DNA of 64,000 bases from assembly GCA_034440575.1 (NCBI GenBank), contig JAOTOL010001602.1, forward strand, positions 1,381,501 through 1,445,500, in the 5' to 3' direction. Under the pieces are notes generated by a model. That model searched no databases and was not told the DNA's origin. It was given only the letters and a program-made list of their open reading frames with translations. This DNA is from Imbricaverruca yamaguchii. Lineage: Eukaryota > Arthropoda > Thecostraca > Neoverrucidae. The position numbers were made by a program, and so were the translations under genes. Shown one piece after another: positions 24,901-37,687 of the stretch. Numbering within the stretch: position 1 is the stretch's first letter; the number at the start of each line of letters is the position of its first letter.

Positions 24901-25427
24901 TGGCAATGTTCACACAGCACTTCCGACGTCTTTCTCGGCCCGCTGGTGCTCCTGCTCGTCCGTGATGCGTTACTGAAGGAGCCTCGCCGTGCATGGTGTA
25001 CGGAGTTCTGAATGAGCGTGCACAGTGAAAAGGCAGCATTTAGCTCAGTAAGACCTTGGTTTGGCCTTGCAACCTTAAGACCAGTCGCGCATGTATGAGA
25101 AGATTATTTCCAGGCTGGGCCTGAAAGGAGCCTGTTCAGGTTTGTGTCAGCAACTTTATCCTCATTATTCCACCTCGCAAATTAGTATTGAATTTGCCAG
25201 CAGTTCCCTGGCGGGTGTGCCGCTCCGCACGCTAATGACTGGCCTGCAAGTATTATGCTGTCTCCGCTATCGTCCTCACTATCCATCACACATGTGGTAG
25301 CGGGTTCGCTACGTGACGTGCTTCAGCTATCGACGTGGCGTGAATGCATCGGCAGACAACTCGACCTTGAGACGTCAATATTTACCGCCACAGTGATGCA
25401 GAAGAGCACCAGGTGAACAATAGCGCG

Positions 25428-25866
25428 CAACACCATCCCACACCAACTGCCCGTCCTAGACCATGTCGTGATCCATACCGTCTGTCCTACGCCCCTGCAG
25501 CGACCAACACCATCCCACACCAACTGCCAGTCCTAGACCATGTCGTGATCCATACCGTCTGTCCTACGCCCCTGCAGCGACCAACACCATCCCACACCAA
25601 CTGCCAGTTCTAAGCCATGTCGTGATCCATACCGTCTGTCCTACGCCCCTGCAGCGACCAACACCATCCCACACCAACTGCCAGTCCTAGACCATGTCGT
25701 GATCCATACCGTCTGTCCTACGCCCCTGCAGCGACCAACACCATCCCACACCAACTGCCAGTTCGAAGCCATGTCGTGATCCATGCCGTCTGTCCTACGC
25801 AGCGCACCGTCTGTCCGTCTGTCCTATGCAGCGACCAACACCATCCCACACCAACTGCCCGTGACC
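25428..25866. repeat. 77-bp minisatellite
   Basis: Units start CAACACCATCCCACACCAAC at 25428, 25505, 25582, 25659 and 25736. A broken copy resumes near 25836. The unit contains GACCATGTCGTGATCCAT and CGTCTGTCCTACGCCCCTGC. Copies differ by few bases. Confidence 0.95.
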
Positions 25867-26339
25867 ATGATCATGCCCGTGACCATGCCGTGATCCATAC
25901 CGTCTGTTCCACGCCCCTACAGTGACCACACAACACCAGTTACACCCCTACAACACCAGCCACCATACGCCACACAGTGACCCACACCAGCCGACATGCA
26001 CCCTTGCAGTGCATCTGTCCACCATGTTTGCAAACATGGTCGTAGGGCAAGTACAAGTACGTGTACTTGTACTTGCACCACGCAGTGGCCAACACCACAG
26101 GAAGTGTGCACGCCAAGCCGCGCCTCACATCACACGTCATTTACCCTACAGTGCCACCTATGATGCCCCTCCCCCCAGTCATCGCAACACTTGAACGCAC
26201 GGAATGCGATCGTAAATAATTCAGCGGCTGCTTTGCGGCTATATTAACCAATTAATTTAATGCCATCATTTGCCTGTTTTGCTAATGGGACCGAGGGGAG
26301 ACTTCGTTTGTGATAATCGGCTTTTGGCGGCGACAGGCG

Positions 26340-26865
26340 GCGGCCTGTCGCCGGCGGGGGTGGAGAGAGGGGGGGGGGAAGCGTGATCGGGACCGGACGA
26401 CGTGCAGCCGGACACGCGACCACAGATCGCCTCAGGACCCTCAGGACGGCCTCGTCCGCCCCACCTCCGCCGGCGGGGCGGAGGGGAGGGGAGGGGAGCG
26501 TGGTCGGGGCCGGACGACGTGCAGCCGGACACGCGACCACAGATCGCCTCAGGACCCTCAGGACGGCCCCGTCCGCCCCACCTCCGCCGGCGGGGGTCGG
26601 GGGGAGCGTGATCGGGACTGGACGACTGCAGCCGGACACGCGACCACAGATCGCCTCAGGACCCTCAGGACGGCCACGTCCGCCCCACGCGGCGTCGCCC
26701 ACCTCCGCCGGCGGGGGTGAAGAGAGGGGGGAGCGTGGTCGGGGCCGGACGACGTGCAGCCGGACACGCGACCACAGATCGCCTCAGGACCCTCAGGACG
26801 GCCCCGTCCGCCCCACCTCCGCCGGCGGGGCGGAGGGGAGGGGAGGGGAGCGTGGTCATGGTCCT
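26340..26865. repeat. GC-rich minisatellite of about 117 bp
   Basis: GCAGCCGGACACGCGACCAC recurs at 26404, 26521, 26628 and 26756 (spacings 117, 107, 128), followed each time by AGATCGCCTCAGGACCCTC and a CCGCCGGCGGGG spacer. Reading frames on both strands across it are repeat artefacts. AT-rich homeodomain-like TTAACCAATTAATTTAATG at 26243-26261 lies just before it. Confidence 0.93.
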
Positions 26866-26879
26866 TGGACAGCATTCCA

Positions 26880-29800
26880 CCGCGCGATGTCTAATGCCAG
26901 ACGATCGAAAACATGGTGCTCAGTCGCGGCCAGTGGGCTCACGCCTTTGTCCAGCGAGAAAAATGAGCGTGCGTGATGCCAGTGTAGGTTTTTCATTAGG
27001 TGTGAAATTAAAAACTGCCGAGATATTCCAATCGCACGAATGACAGCTTCGTCTGGCCTACGGCACAGGTGGCTCTATTGCTGGAAAATGAACACTCCAG
27101 GCTTGATATCAATCACTGATTTTTATGGCACCTGACGTTGCATGGTGATGTCAGGTGTGACCGTGGTACAAGTATAAATGCTCGATGCGACTGTAGGATG
27201 AGGAATTACGGCGGTTATGTCTGATATGAGTGAGGATTTAATGTTGGGGATGAGTTCAGATGATTTCTATCCGAATACTCAAGCGTGTTTTAGTTTCATT
27301 TTTATTTGCATTTCCGATTAGGAATACTCGGCTGTTTTACCATGCAACTTCTCCTAAAATATGGTTATATATGTATATATATAGGCTTACTGAAACAGTT
27401 AATATTTCAATCATAATAATTATGAGTATGCACGCATCGTTTGGTGGGTCTGGAAACACATTATGTATGTTACGTTCGCATAAAATGTTCCGGCACGCGC
27501 CTAATCTGTGAGCTATCAGTTATAATCGTCGGTGAGTGAAATGCTACAAGGTTACCTGAATGGTACCTGTTGAAAGAGGTATGGTGGCCCAATATGCACA
27601 GTATGTATGTGCAAAGTTAATACTCGAGAAGTGCTGCTTGGAGCCTCCACAGATTTCCAATCACAGTTTCTACCGCGCTGAAATCAGAGGAGAAATGATC
27701 ACGACTCAACAGGGACGGGGGCTACAAATGGTATGGTGATTAAAATATCATGTTGGCGTCAACAACTAACTTGAATACTTGTCAAATATGCAGACATGAA
27801 AATATAATCGCCCAGAACAGCTCTTGACGAGGAGAACGGGACCCATTCATGATCCCACGACAGGATCGTGACAATCACGTTTTGTAACTCATAGTTGTGC
27901 TTGCTCTTTCCATAATCAAATGACTTTTACAGCTGAGTTTGTTCTTTCCGTGAATAGAACTATGGCTGTCGTCAGTAACGCACCTAGTATACGTGTGAAT
28001 ACAGTAGAGGTGAATGAAAACCAATAGACATGGTATGAGCTAAAAAGGGTTCACAAAAATGGACGAGAATTAACAGATTGCATCGCGAAGGCAGTTCAAA
28101 TATTCAACTTCTGGAGTTGTAATGGCAAAACATTAAAATTATTAAGATAGTGACATAAGACGGTAAGTACTGGCCTTGGTGTAGAAGACCCACTGCAATT
28201 GAGTACGCCTGTTTCTCATGCGGAGCAGAAATAAATGTGCACAGCAATTACAAGTCGCTCTTGAGCACGAAGTCAGGTGTAAGATTGAGCACTGTAAGAC
28301 AGTTCTGGTTAATTAATTTTACTTGGGAAAATGTCATCAGCATGCTTCCACCAGCATGCAGCTCGTTCCCACTAGCGTTACCTTTGTTCTTCTATCGTCG
28401 TCTAATCAACGTTGGTAACACTTTTCCAGGTCAGTTGTTTTCCGAATGGACCCCTAGTGTTATTAACTGCTACTTAATCGCCACCCAAATATGATCGACC
28501 ACCACCAAGCTTTTGGCAAATCAGTGTTAACCCGATAGTCACCCGGATGCTTTCCGCTACGTGGATTACAACCGTAATCCATTTTCACCCCATCCCACTT
28601 TCCGCCGCCCAGCTCGGTAGCCTAAGTGTCGGTGGGTAATCAGTAGTTTAAATTGTGAGATAACGTTAATTAGTGTTTTTAAATAACGTAAAAATTACTA
28701 AAGATAATGTACAACACAGTACAAAATGAGTACGACTGATGACATAACATGTCAACCAGGCTTCACTGATGCAGATGACTCAAATTCTTAGATAAGGAAT
28801 TCTGGTATATGATTGAGTAATGGTGTGAACAGCAAAGCGTTTAAAGTCGCATCTGATGTATTGGACTTTTCACACGTTATCGTTTACTGATTGTTCCAAT
28901 TATTAGCATTGTGACCATATGCCTAGACCATCCAATTGGCTGTGTCAGGGAAGGGTACCAGTAGTGCCCGATAGGGATTATCTTTGGCGTTCGCGGATGT
29001 CACTGTTTCTTGATGCCCGTGATGTGTGCCTGAAATAATGTATTTGTATCACAAATGTAACATTTGGAGCATACCGCTTAGTCCCATGCCCATAGTAAGT
29101 ATCCCAAGTAATTATTTCGGAACTTTCATGGTCAGATCAATCAAGATCAAGTGAGGTATCAGGAACATTTTCGCGTATGACTTCGGTGCCGAAAGCGAAA
29201 CATCTTGAATATTTCACGTGCAAAAATTGTGTATTTGTTTTAACAACTATCAACGAAACATGGCACATTGCAAAGCTTTCTAACTCAGCACATTTTTGGC
29301 AGGTGTTAATCCTTCCCCCGATTTTTCCTGCTACAGAAAATAGCTCCGTGGTTGCAAGTATAATATCTACTTCTCAAAAGCTACATGGCGCTACAGAAAC
29401 TTTAGGTGGTGCTCAAGTAAAGCTAATTTGAACATTATTACTTCGGTTTTGTCACACGATGACCTGGCTTGGATCACAATATGTACTCTGATCTGGGGTA
29501 ACTATGGCATCGCTCACCAAGAACATGTGCAGTAAATACTAAAACAGTAGGTACAACATTCGCAGCATCATGCATGGCCTCAGTATGCCGTGACTTGTTT
29601 TGAACTCGATATTTATTTCCACACAGCGCAGCTTATGTTTTCATCCTCAGGATCTGAAAATTGTAAGTCACGGTTGCGATTGATTCGCCTGTAACTGCAG
29701 AAATGCCAGAGGATGGCGTGAAGAGAAGCGAGGCTCGTGCTTCGTTCCGACTCAACGATGATAAGTGGAAATATCAAAGCCCAGCTGTCAAAATCGCAAC

Positions 29801-30165
29801 AGTAATTTTCCAACTAACTTATAGTACCTCACCAGTTCCAGAAGCGCATAGTTTTATGATAGCCAAACGTGACCAAAACATGATGACGAACCGATCGGTA
29901 TTGCATTAATGCGTTCGCATACACCACACTACGTTGGTATGCAGCTCTGTTTTGAATACCTAAATTAGACCAAGGTCTAGGTCTTCAGTACCGCGATCGC
30001 AACACAGTCCTGGCTCTATATCAGCCCGAGACTCGTCAGTGAAGTTGCCACACGTGAAGAGGGTCCAGGAGCAGATGGACGGCATCTCGAGAAAGCCTTC
30101 GGCGCGGTTGACGCGGACGCTCTGAGGCCACCACCGACCAGCTGCGACGAGCCAGCCAGACAGGC
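26880..30165. other. Gene-free interval of the Rx intron
   Basis: No recognisable exon, RNA or mobile element. Short frames only. Confidence 0.6.
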
Positions 30166-30169
30166 GCGG

Positions 30170-30720
30170 ACGCTGCCGCCGAGCCAGGTGCCGAGCACCC
30201 AACACCGCGACACGGTGGCCGCGGCTGCCGGCCGGACCGGGCGCTGAGCACCCAACACCGCGACACGGTGGCCGCAGCTGCCGGCCGGACCGGGCGCTGA
30301 GCACCCAACACCGCGACACGGTGGCCGCGGCTGCCGGCCGGACCGGGCGCCGAGCACCCAACACCGCGACACTGTCGCCGCGGCTGCCGGCCGGACCTGG
30401 CGCTGAGCACCCAACACCGCGACACGGTGGCCGCGGCTGCCGGCCGGACCGGGCGCCGAGCACCCAACACCGCGACACTGTCGCCGCGGCTGCCGGCCGG
30501 ACCGGCGCTACCCACACCCGAAGGTGGCCCGGCCGGCGGGCGACCCTCCCCGACCGGGCGCTGAGCACCCAACACCGCGACACGGTGGCCGCGGCTGCCG
30601 GCCGGACCTGGCGCTGAGCACCCAACACCGCGACACGGTGGCAGCAGCTGCCGGCCGGACCGGGCGCTGAGCACCAACACCGCGACACGGTGGCCGCGGC
30701 TGCCGGCCGGACCGGCGGAC
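30170..30720. repeat. 53-bp GC-rich minisatellite
   Basis: ACCGCGACACGGTGG occurs at 30204, 30257, 30310, 30363, 30416, 30469, 30574, 30627 and 30679, with a degenerate copy between 30469 and 30574. The strict spacing is 53 bp. The unit includes GCTGCCGGCCGGACCGGGCG. The frames of 133-275 codons across it are artefacts of the repeat. Confidence 0.96.
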
Positions 30721-31023
30721 CGTCTCTCGAGCCGCCGGACACGCGCGCCGGACCGTAAAACAGATAACGCCGCGCTGAAGGTGGCAATCAAACAATAATG
30801 CTGGATGGCGCCGCCACGCGTCCCGTTCCCACGCTGGACTTCGATGCGGCCGCCGCGCGGATCAAACTATCAGCCGTGCCCGCCATCCGTATTAATGGCA
30901 ATGCGGTGGCAGAACAATCGCCCTCCCCACTGCCCCCTCTCTCTCCATCTCCACCGCCATCTACCGCTTCCCCTCCATTCTCCTCACGCACCTTCTTCCT
31001 CTCCCTCTCTTTCTCCCTCTCCT

Positions 31024-31346
31024 TCTCAGTCTCCGTCTCCGTCTCCGTCTCCGTCTCCGTCTCCGTCTCCGTCTCCGTCTCCGTCTCCGTCTCCGTCTCC
31101 GTCTCCGTCTCCGTCTCCGTCTCCGTCTCCGTCTCCATGTCCATCTCCATCTCCATCTCCATCTCTATCTCTATCTCTATCTTCATCTCCCTCTCCTTTC
31201 CTCCCTCCCTCTTCCTCCCTCCTTCCCTCTTTCCCTCCTTCTCTCTCCCTCTCCCTCTCCATATCCCTCTCCTTTTCTCCCTTTCTTATCTCTAATATCT
31301 CATCTCTCTTGCTTTCTCGCTCTATCTGTATCTCTATCTATATTTC

Positions 31347-31395
<49 letters not shown>

Positions 31396-31437
31396 ACACA
31401 TACACACACATACACACACACATACACACACACACAT

Positions 31438-31475
<38 letters not shown>

Positions 31476-31480
31476 CTTCT
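31024..31480. repeat. Hexamer TCCGTC array, CT-rich tract, (CA)n and (TA)n
   Basis: About 19 copies of the hexamer TCCGTC (31024-31140) pass into TCCATC and TCTATC variants and a CT-rich tract to about 31340. CA dinucleotides follow, broken by TA (31348-31445), then TA (31449-31476). The open frames here encode simple repeats only. Confidence 0.97.
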
Positions 31481-32045
31481 AGGTCGGTATGTATGACCTT
31501 GATATGACCAGATGTGTATGCAGTGCCTTGTGCAGGTATCAAGATAAGTATTAGGTGAGCTATAGCTAGTTCATGCAATGCTAGTTGATATTACTCTTTT
31601 TAATCGGTAAGAGAGCACATTATTAGCGAGAAAGGCAATACACTAAATTTAAATGGAAAATTTGTGATGCTATTCATTCGGAATAATTGACCAAGGGGGG
31701 GATCACAAATCATATTTAGTATTGCAGTTGTAAATGACCCCGGTCCATGGTGGTACAATATTAATTATGGTGATATGATATTCCTGCAAAGCAGCAATCA
31801 TCCTTTCCGTGTAATATTTCTGAGAGCATGTTGGAGGGGTTTCTTTAGTAAATAGTAAGCCTGGTCCGATTTTGCAGCAATTTCATGAATAAAAGATAGC
31901 ACACTATTGAATCCCTGATGAGAGTACTTTGTCGGTAAGTTGATGTTAACAATGCATGCTACCACATGCTTTAATGCTTAAGTGAATGCTGAAATCATTA
32001 GGTAGCTATACTATTTTCTATTTTTATAAATAAATTTAATCCGAG
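31481..32045. other. Gene-free AT-rich interval
   Basis: Nothing recognisable between the microsatellite and the SINE. Confidence 0.6.
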
Positions 32046-32350
32046 TTATTGCTGGGGTGGTTTTATGAACCAGAGTTCTATTGCTAAGCAGAACTTGTTG
32101 CGTAAACCCTGGACCCACCATCCCATCCATGAATTCCAGTTCAGCGGCAGAATTTTGACCGAAAGTCTAACGTACCGTCAATACACCGACACGGCCGGTC
32201 GGCAGCTCGTCCCTGGCCTTGTCGAACTAGCTGCCAACTGACCCTCCCAGACTAAATGTGAGCCCGTGAAGCGACTCGAACCCTGTGTTGCCAGGACAGG
32301 AGAGAGCAGTGCAGGCCAGCGCTCTAACCGACTGTGCTACCGACGCGGCG
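32046..32350 (-). mobile_element. tRNA-derived SINE, copy 1
   Basis: On the minus strand a tRNA-like head contains GTAGCACAGTCGGTTAGAGC (A-box region) and GGGTTCGAGTCGC (B box), the two parts of an RNA polymerase III internal promoter. It continues with CGACAAGGCCAGGGACGAGC and GGCCGTGTCGG, and ends near CCACCCCAGCAATAA. The copy at 45343-45650 aligns along its whole length. Confidence 0.88.
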
Positions 32351-33060
32351 GAAAGTACAACGCAATAATATTAATCCATGACTTGTTCAATTAGGACAAG
32401 TGAAATGCAAGTATGCGTTGGACTCATACTCTCATCCTGCCATTATTTGCAACACTGTCCTGCCATTCTGAAATTTGGGTGGGGACTCGTACTTCATGAT
32501 AACTCCTTGGACATCACTTTTGCAACACTAACCAATACTTTTACATTTTTTGTTAGAGCTTATGAGAGACATTTGTGTCTCTAAAAGCAGTTGTGGCATC
32601 TTGCAACAGCGTTGCTCACTTGTAAAGGCAGCAGATGCACTACTCACTCATCACCACCATCAAACAATTAGCAAATGTAATGCACACCACTGAATAGGCA
32701 TTGTATATATATATTTAAACAAATATTTTTTGCATTACCTGACCTTTTTACATCGGCCCTCTCCCTCCATTATACCAGAAATTAATGTCAATATGCTAGA
32801 TCGCACTACTGTTGAAATTCGAGCTCTAGTGGCGACTGTGGTGTAGGCTATTCAGTGTAGAAATGATGCATGCATATTGAATTGCCCAAGGTGTCGATTA
32901 CATAGTGCACACAATGATATGGTTTAGGGAATCGATTTTAGCGAAGTTAAAGCTTGCTAGGATGATGTGGTGATATGAACCTACAAGCCATGAATGCATC
33001 CTTGTAATTATTGTTTTATTTTGTGTTGACATTTCGAATGCATCCACTGAAAAATGTCTA
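32351..33060. other. Gene-free interval
   Basis: Nothing recognisable between the SINE and TIR element copy 2. Confidence 0.6.
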
Positions 33061-34060
33061 TTAACACGCGCACTGGAGGGGGACGGGCGAAATCCGCACA
33101 CCCTTCCGGTTTTTCGTACACACCTCCATATTTTACCGGTCGATATACGCAACTTTTGGGAATCTCCTTCGGAATGTTCGGCGCGTCGTTCAAAATAAGA
33201 ACAACGGAAATCGGCTGAACATTTTTCGGGTTAGAGGCCGTTAAAGTCAAAACATTTCGTAGCGCCAGACCACAAGAATCGGCGCTGATGTGCTTCCGTA
33301 TATTGGCAAAAGGGAACTGTTCTTGGCAACACTAGCGGCTTGTTTGATGTATATTGTTATGTCATATAATTTCTAGGTCATGTTAGTTCACCGAGGTAAA
33401 GTCAGGTCCAGTTCATGACGGGTTAATCGAACCAAACTTGGTCGACTGGAATGTTGTCATAAATGCAAATGACTGCCATGCGATTCATCCCACTTTGCAT
33501 GTTCCTCCCTACACATCCTGAAAACTACTGTTTGTCATGGTGTAGCTAAGCATTTCCATACTTTATTCATGTACTTCACTTCTTTCTTCGCAAAGCCGGT
33601 TCCGCCGAGCCGCCCGACGGATAAGTCGGGCGGGCGGCCCGGTTCCGGTAACTGAAACAGGAAATTGACCTGATAAATTGCTGCTATATAGGTGACCTGA
33701 GGTCAAATTCCGGGTCTGGCATCTGTATTACACCATTAGTGATGTCCAAAACATCGTTGATGCCCATTTTAGAAACACAATTACATTGTTCCATAACAAT
33801 GCCAAGCCAGGCCGGCAATACAAGAATATTTTGGCATATGTGACCTCATTTTACCTTGAAGATATTGACCTAAGGTCATGCAATTTGCACACAATAGAGT
33901 TCACTACTGTACCCATCCACCTTGATAATTTCGTTACTCCAGCTTTAATAGGAACCGACATCTTAGGGGGTGGAATTCCCCCATCCCCCTCCAGTGCGCG
34001 TAATTCTCGGAGGCCCTCCAGGGCGCGTAATTCTCGGAGGCCCTCCAGGGCGCGTGACAA
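33061..34060 (+). mobile_element. TTAA-bounded TIR element, copy 2 (short form)
   Basis: Starts TTAACACGCGCACTGGAGGG and ends CCCTCCAGGGCGCGTGACAA, so the right TTAA has mutated. At 1000 bp it has the 5' half only once. The last part carries a 27-bp tandem duplication of GCGCGTAATTCTCGGAGGCC (TAATTCTCGG at 34001 and 34028). The internal blocks seen in copy 1 occur in the same order. It lies in the Rx intron. Confidence 0.85.
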
Positions 34061-34869
34061 CACTCCGTCGTGATGAAATGAAAGAGGAATGCAAAGTACA
34101 TGTCACGGAAGGAATGATAGAAAAGAATGCTACGAAGAAAGGGTAATCGAAAGTGGGAAATGTTGAAGACGATACACATGTGTGCAAAAGTAATATGGAA
34201 CCAAAACAATATGAACTATGCAGATTCATTCGTGTTACTTCACATTCGTATTCGGCTTGATAAAATTGCGATCATCATCAAGTGTGGACACAACCTTTCT
34301 TTGTTTGGATTCGAAGGTTCTGAGCTCCTAACTCACTCCAGAGATATTGGAAAATGCTCCGTCAAGCTATTGTCGCGAATTCTTCATGTTGGTGGCTGGG
34401 GTTCTTAGGCTCATGAGCTAAAAGACTACGAGCTCGTGGGAAAAGCGACGCACAATAGCTCCTCTTGAAGTCGTCCATGTGAGGGTAAATATTTCAGAAG
34501 TAAGGATATATTTTTCTGTCATGAATTTAGCTTCACCAGAACAGCCTCACAAAAACCAATCCGCACGAATTTGGCGGTATTCCGGAGATTAGAAAATTCG
34601 TCCGACGTCTTCAAAGGGTGGAGCACGACTAGGGAGATGGGGAAGGACTGGCAGTCTGGGGTAGCCTGTTTCTAACCCAATAGAGGGACACGGAAGCACA
34701 ACGACAATACACAGGCCATACAGTAAAGAAAGCCTTACATGGATGGCGGTGAGGTGTGCCATGTGCATCCCTGCATTAGGAAAGGAGTAGAAAGTGGCTT
34801 GATTACCATTGCGTGGGAAGTGGAAGAAACAGTGGAGTAGACATTTATTGCGGGGAGCAGGTTAATAGT

Positions 34870-35120
34870 ATTGGTGTATCCTTGCATTCGGGATGTGGAT
34901 GTGTGGTGTTGTGTATCCGTATTGGGATAGAGACAAGCTGCATCGTGTATCAGTATCCCTGTATTCTGGATGTGGTGGTGCAGTGTTGTGTTCCCGTGTC
35001 CCCATACTGGGATAGAGACAAGCTGCATTGTTCGTCAATATCCCTGTATTCGCAATGTGGACGTGCGCGTTGTGTTTCCGTGTCCCCGTATTGTGCTGGA
35101 GACAAGCTGCATTTGGTATT
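34870..35120. repeat. 85-bp minisatellite, three copies
   Basis: GACAAGCTGCAT recurs at 34932, 35017 and 35101. Each copy contains CCCTGTATTC-like and GTTGTGTTCCCGTGTCCCC-like blocks. A (CGTG)n-type tract follows at 35337-35410. Confidence 0.88.
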
Positions 35121-35579
35121 GGATTGGGAAGTATATGGTTATTGTTATATTTATGTATTCCATTATGGCATGTACAAGCGGTCAGGTAAAGCATTTGTAT
35201 GCATTACTACATGACTATATATCACTATATCACTGCACGTATCACTATATCACATTGCATGTATCACTATATGACCATCACCATATATCCATATATTGAG
35301 AATGCGAGTACGGTGTGTCTGCACCCCCGTACTAGGCGCGCGCGCTTGCGTACGCGTACGTATGTGTGCGTGCGTGTGTGCGTTTGTGTGCGTGCGTGTG
35401 TATGTTTGTGGTGGTGGCTGTGTGTTGTATCCTTACGCCGAGGGACGGGGAGGCGGTGACGCGGGAATCGCGCCCCGCCGCCGCCTGTCGGCACCAGACG
35501 CTATCTAGTTTGCATTCGCGTAAAGAATCGATGTCATTAGAAACGGCGACAGTGTCGTGGTGGGAACACGCCAGAAGGT

Positions 35580-35720
35580 TCTGTCACGGGGATCAATTCA
35601 AATTTACCGCTGATAGGCTGAGTTAATTAGCGGTGAAGTAAGGGCCAACTGGCGGTAATTGGTGAACGTTGTTGGCGGTCCACCCTAGCTGCGGCGTCGG
35701 CCGTCCATCAGGTGTCCCGA
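35580..35720. promoter_or_regulatory. Island with TTAATTAG and TAATTGG, candidate Rx enhancer
   Basis: TTAATTAG at 35623-35630, TAATTGG at 35656 and GATAGG sit in otherwise GC-richer sequence close to the Rx 5' homeobox exon, in the intron. The function is inferred from motif clustering. Confidence 0.3.
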
Positions 35721-37466
35721 CGCTGGACCGAGGCTTCCTACCCTGTGTTGGATTCCCGTGTTAAATTGCATTTCCGAATCACTACACCAAGCTGATGGAA
35801 ACTAGCACACCAATGGTTAACGAATCGCAATTCGAAGCCATCGTGTTGATTTGCTGGTGCTGATTTGCTAGTGAATTAATGCCGTGCAAACAAGGTGTAG
35901 AGCCTTCGAGGACGGCGCAGTACGAATTAACTGTCAATCTCATGCAGTGAGGCCCAAGTAAAAAGATATTAACCCTAGTGACCAAAGCAATCAAAAAGAA
36001 GCTGTCGTGTTGCTACTTCTCTTGCCATTTTGACACATGCCTTGACATCGAAGGAATGCATTCGCGCATGTTGGTGACATATCTGTTTAGAATTAAGGTT
36101 AGCAGGCTCCTGCAGACATTGGACTTATTCCGAGCTAGGGCAGCGTCCCAGCCACTCTATTTTCGCGCATATGCTACATATATTGACCTGAGCAATCCCA
36201 CCCGACCCGTTCCGAATGTCGCACGTTAGACGCCGCAAGAACTTTTTTAGTTTAGCGCTTCATGTGCTAATTTATTCGCACAACTATAACTGAGTAACTA
36301 TAACTCTCTGGGTTATCTTCATCGCTTCCGTGTTTGCAGCTCGGAGATGTATAACCAACGCCTTGCCCCGGCTCGTTCAGCTCCCCCAATGTCGCCTTAT
36401 CCTGGTTATTATTATTGCTATTGGTGGAATGGTATGCTATGTTGAGTGTGAATACGTGCACTTCTGAGTCAAACATATACTATGTGACGTCTCTCGTGCT
36501 GCACTGTACTTTTTTGCAGAATATATTTCCATGCGTGAAACGGTATTGTCCGAGGCCAAAAATTGTCCCCGCCCCGAGAACACCCAAACAATTAATAGAT
36601 CAGAATTATCGGAGTGTACAGCGAAGGCGTGATTGAATCAAGTATAGAACTACATAATATTCGACTACACTGTTGTTTTTCGTTGATACATTTGCTAGGT
36701 ACATTTCACCCCACTCCCATTATTACTAGCAAAAGGCATGACGCTGTAGCATGCCATCACTTGCATGTTTGGCCGGATATATGCATATCACTCACGTGGT
36801 TCATCATGCAAACCAGCGTTTAACATTAGTAGCAATTCACTTCAAAGAACAGATCAAAAGCTGCAAATCTTGTTGCTACGAATGACGGGCTATCTACTGG
36901 CTCTGAAATTTCGATACGCTCTGGCCTCCACCGGCGTTCAATACGACCGGCGTGGCCATTCTGTTTGTTATTTCTGGTTTGTCACAGGAAAGTAAGTGTA
37001 AAGAAGGTGCGCATCAACTAGTCTTCCATGGTGAGCCTTGGTTCAGAAGAAGGTTGGCTGTACCTGCCGAGTACGGTTCCATCATGGCGCACTAGGTGCT
37101 GTAACCAAGTTTTTGTCAGGCTCCTTGTCGCGCGGTTAAGCGCAGTCAGATGTAGAGCAGAGGTCACAAGTCCATGACTTGCCACCTCGTAGGCCAGTGA
37201 ATTGTGTGGTTGGCAAAACGAAATTATTGGAGCATGCTGTTTAGAAGGCTGCAAAAAAAAAACACATGAAACTGGAAGTTGAAGACAAGAGTCCCAAATG
37301 TAGTGAAAAAGTAAACATCAAGTATGTCGGTATGCGTGGTACGTTTCGCACAACCATCACCGTCACCAATGTAGTGGAGTGAGCACATGTAAGCATCGTG
37401 TATCTATGTATATAATACGTTCCACAGTAACACTGGGTACGTCGACCTGAGGACCCGACGGCTCAC

Positions 37467-37687
37467 CTGAACCCTGACCTCCGGCAGGTTGACTTTGATG
37501 GCGAGCTCCTCGCGACTGTAAACATCTGGATAGTGAGACTTCTCGAAGGCCCTCTCCAGCTCGTGCAGCTGGTAGGTGGTGAATGTGGTCCGGTTCCGGC
37601 GGTGCTTTTTCGACTTGGAGTCGTCCAGCGCAATTTTCAACGCGTCTGCGTCGTCACGGTCGCTGCTTCGCGCCTCGTCGGGCGCAC
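37467..37687 (-). CDS. Rx: Rx/rax homeobox exon: N-terminal three quarters of the homeodomain
   Basis: Internal exon of a paired-like homeobox transcription factor, a nuclear DNA-binding protein that specifies anterior brain and eye fields in animals. The minus strand encodes an acidic lead ([12 protein letters not shown]), a basic KSKKHRRNR stretch and homeodomain residues 1-46, including [31 protein letters not shown] and [10 protein letters not shown]. This wording separates Rx from aristaless/Arx, which have RYRTTFTSFQLEELE. The acceptor is a pyrimidine run ending CAG before 37687; the donor is CAG/GTGAGC after 37467. The exon is 221 bp and enters in phase 1 and leaves in phase 0, joining in frame to the exon at 22102. 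Residue 36 of the homeodomain is I where many Rx proteins have M. Upstream exon(s) with the start codon and octapeptide were not found. The Rx assignment is firm; the first exon is missing from my reading. Confidence 0.93.

Noticed and set aside
26244..26976. Frames of 136-197 codons on both strands
   Set aside because: Translation of the GC-rich minisatellite of about 117 bp.
29960..30791. Long minus frames with a repeated CRGVGCSAPGPAG-type peptide
   Set aside because: Translation of the 53-bp minisatellite.
30805..31482. 225-codon plus frame rich in SPSPSP and HTHTHT
   Set aside because: Translation of hexamer and dinucleotide repeats.
32270..32350. Possible true tRNA gene
   Set aside because: A and B boxes are present, but the sequence continues into a SINE body shared with 45343-45650, so it is a SINE head.
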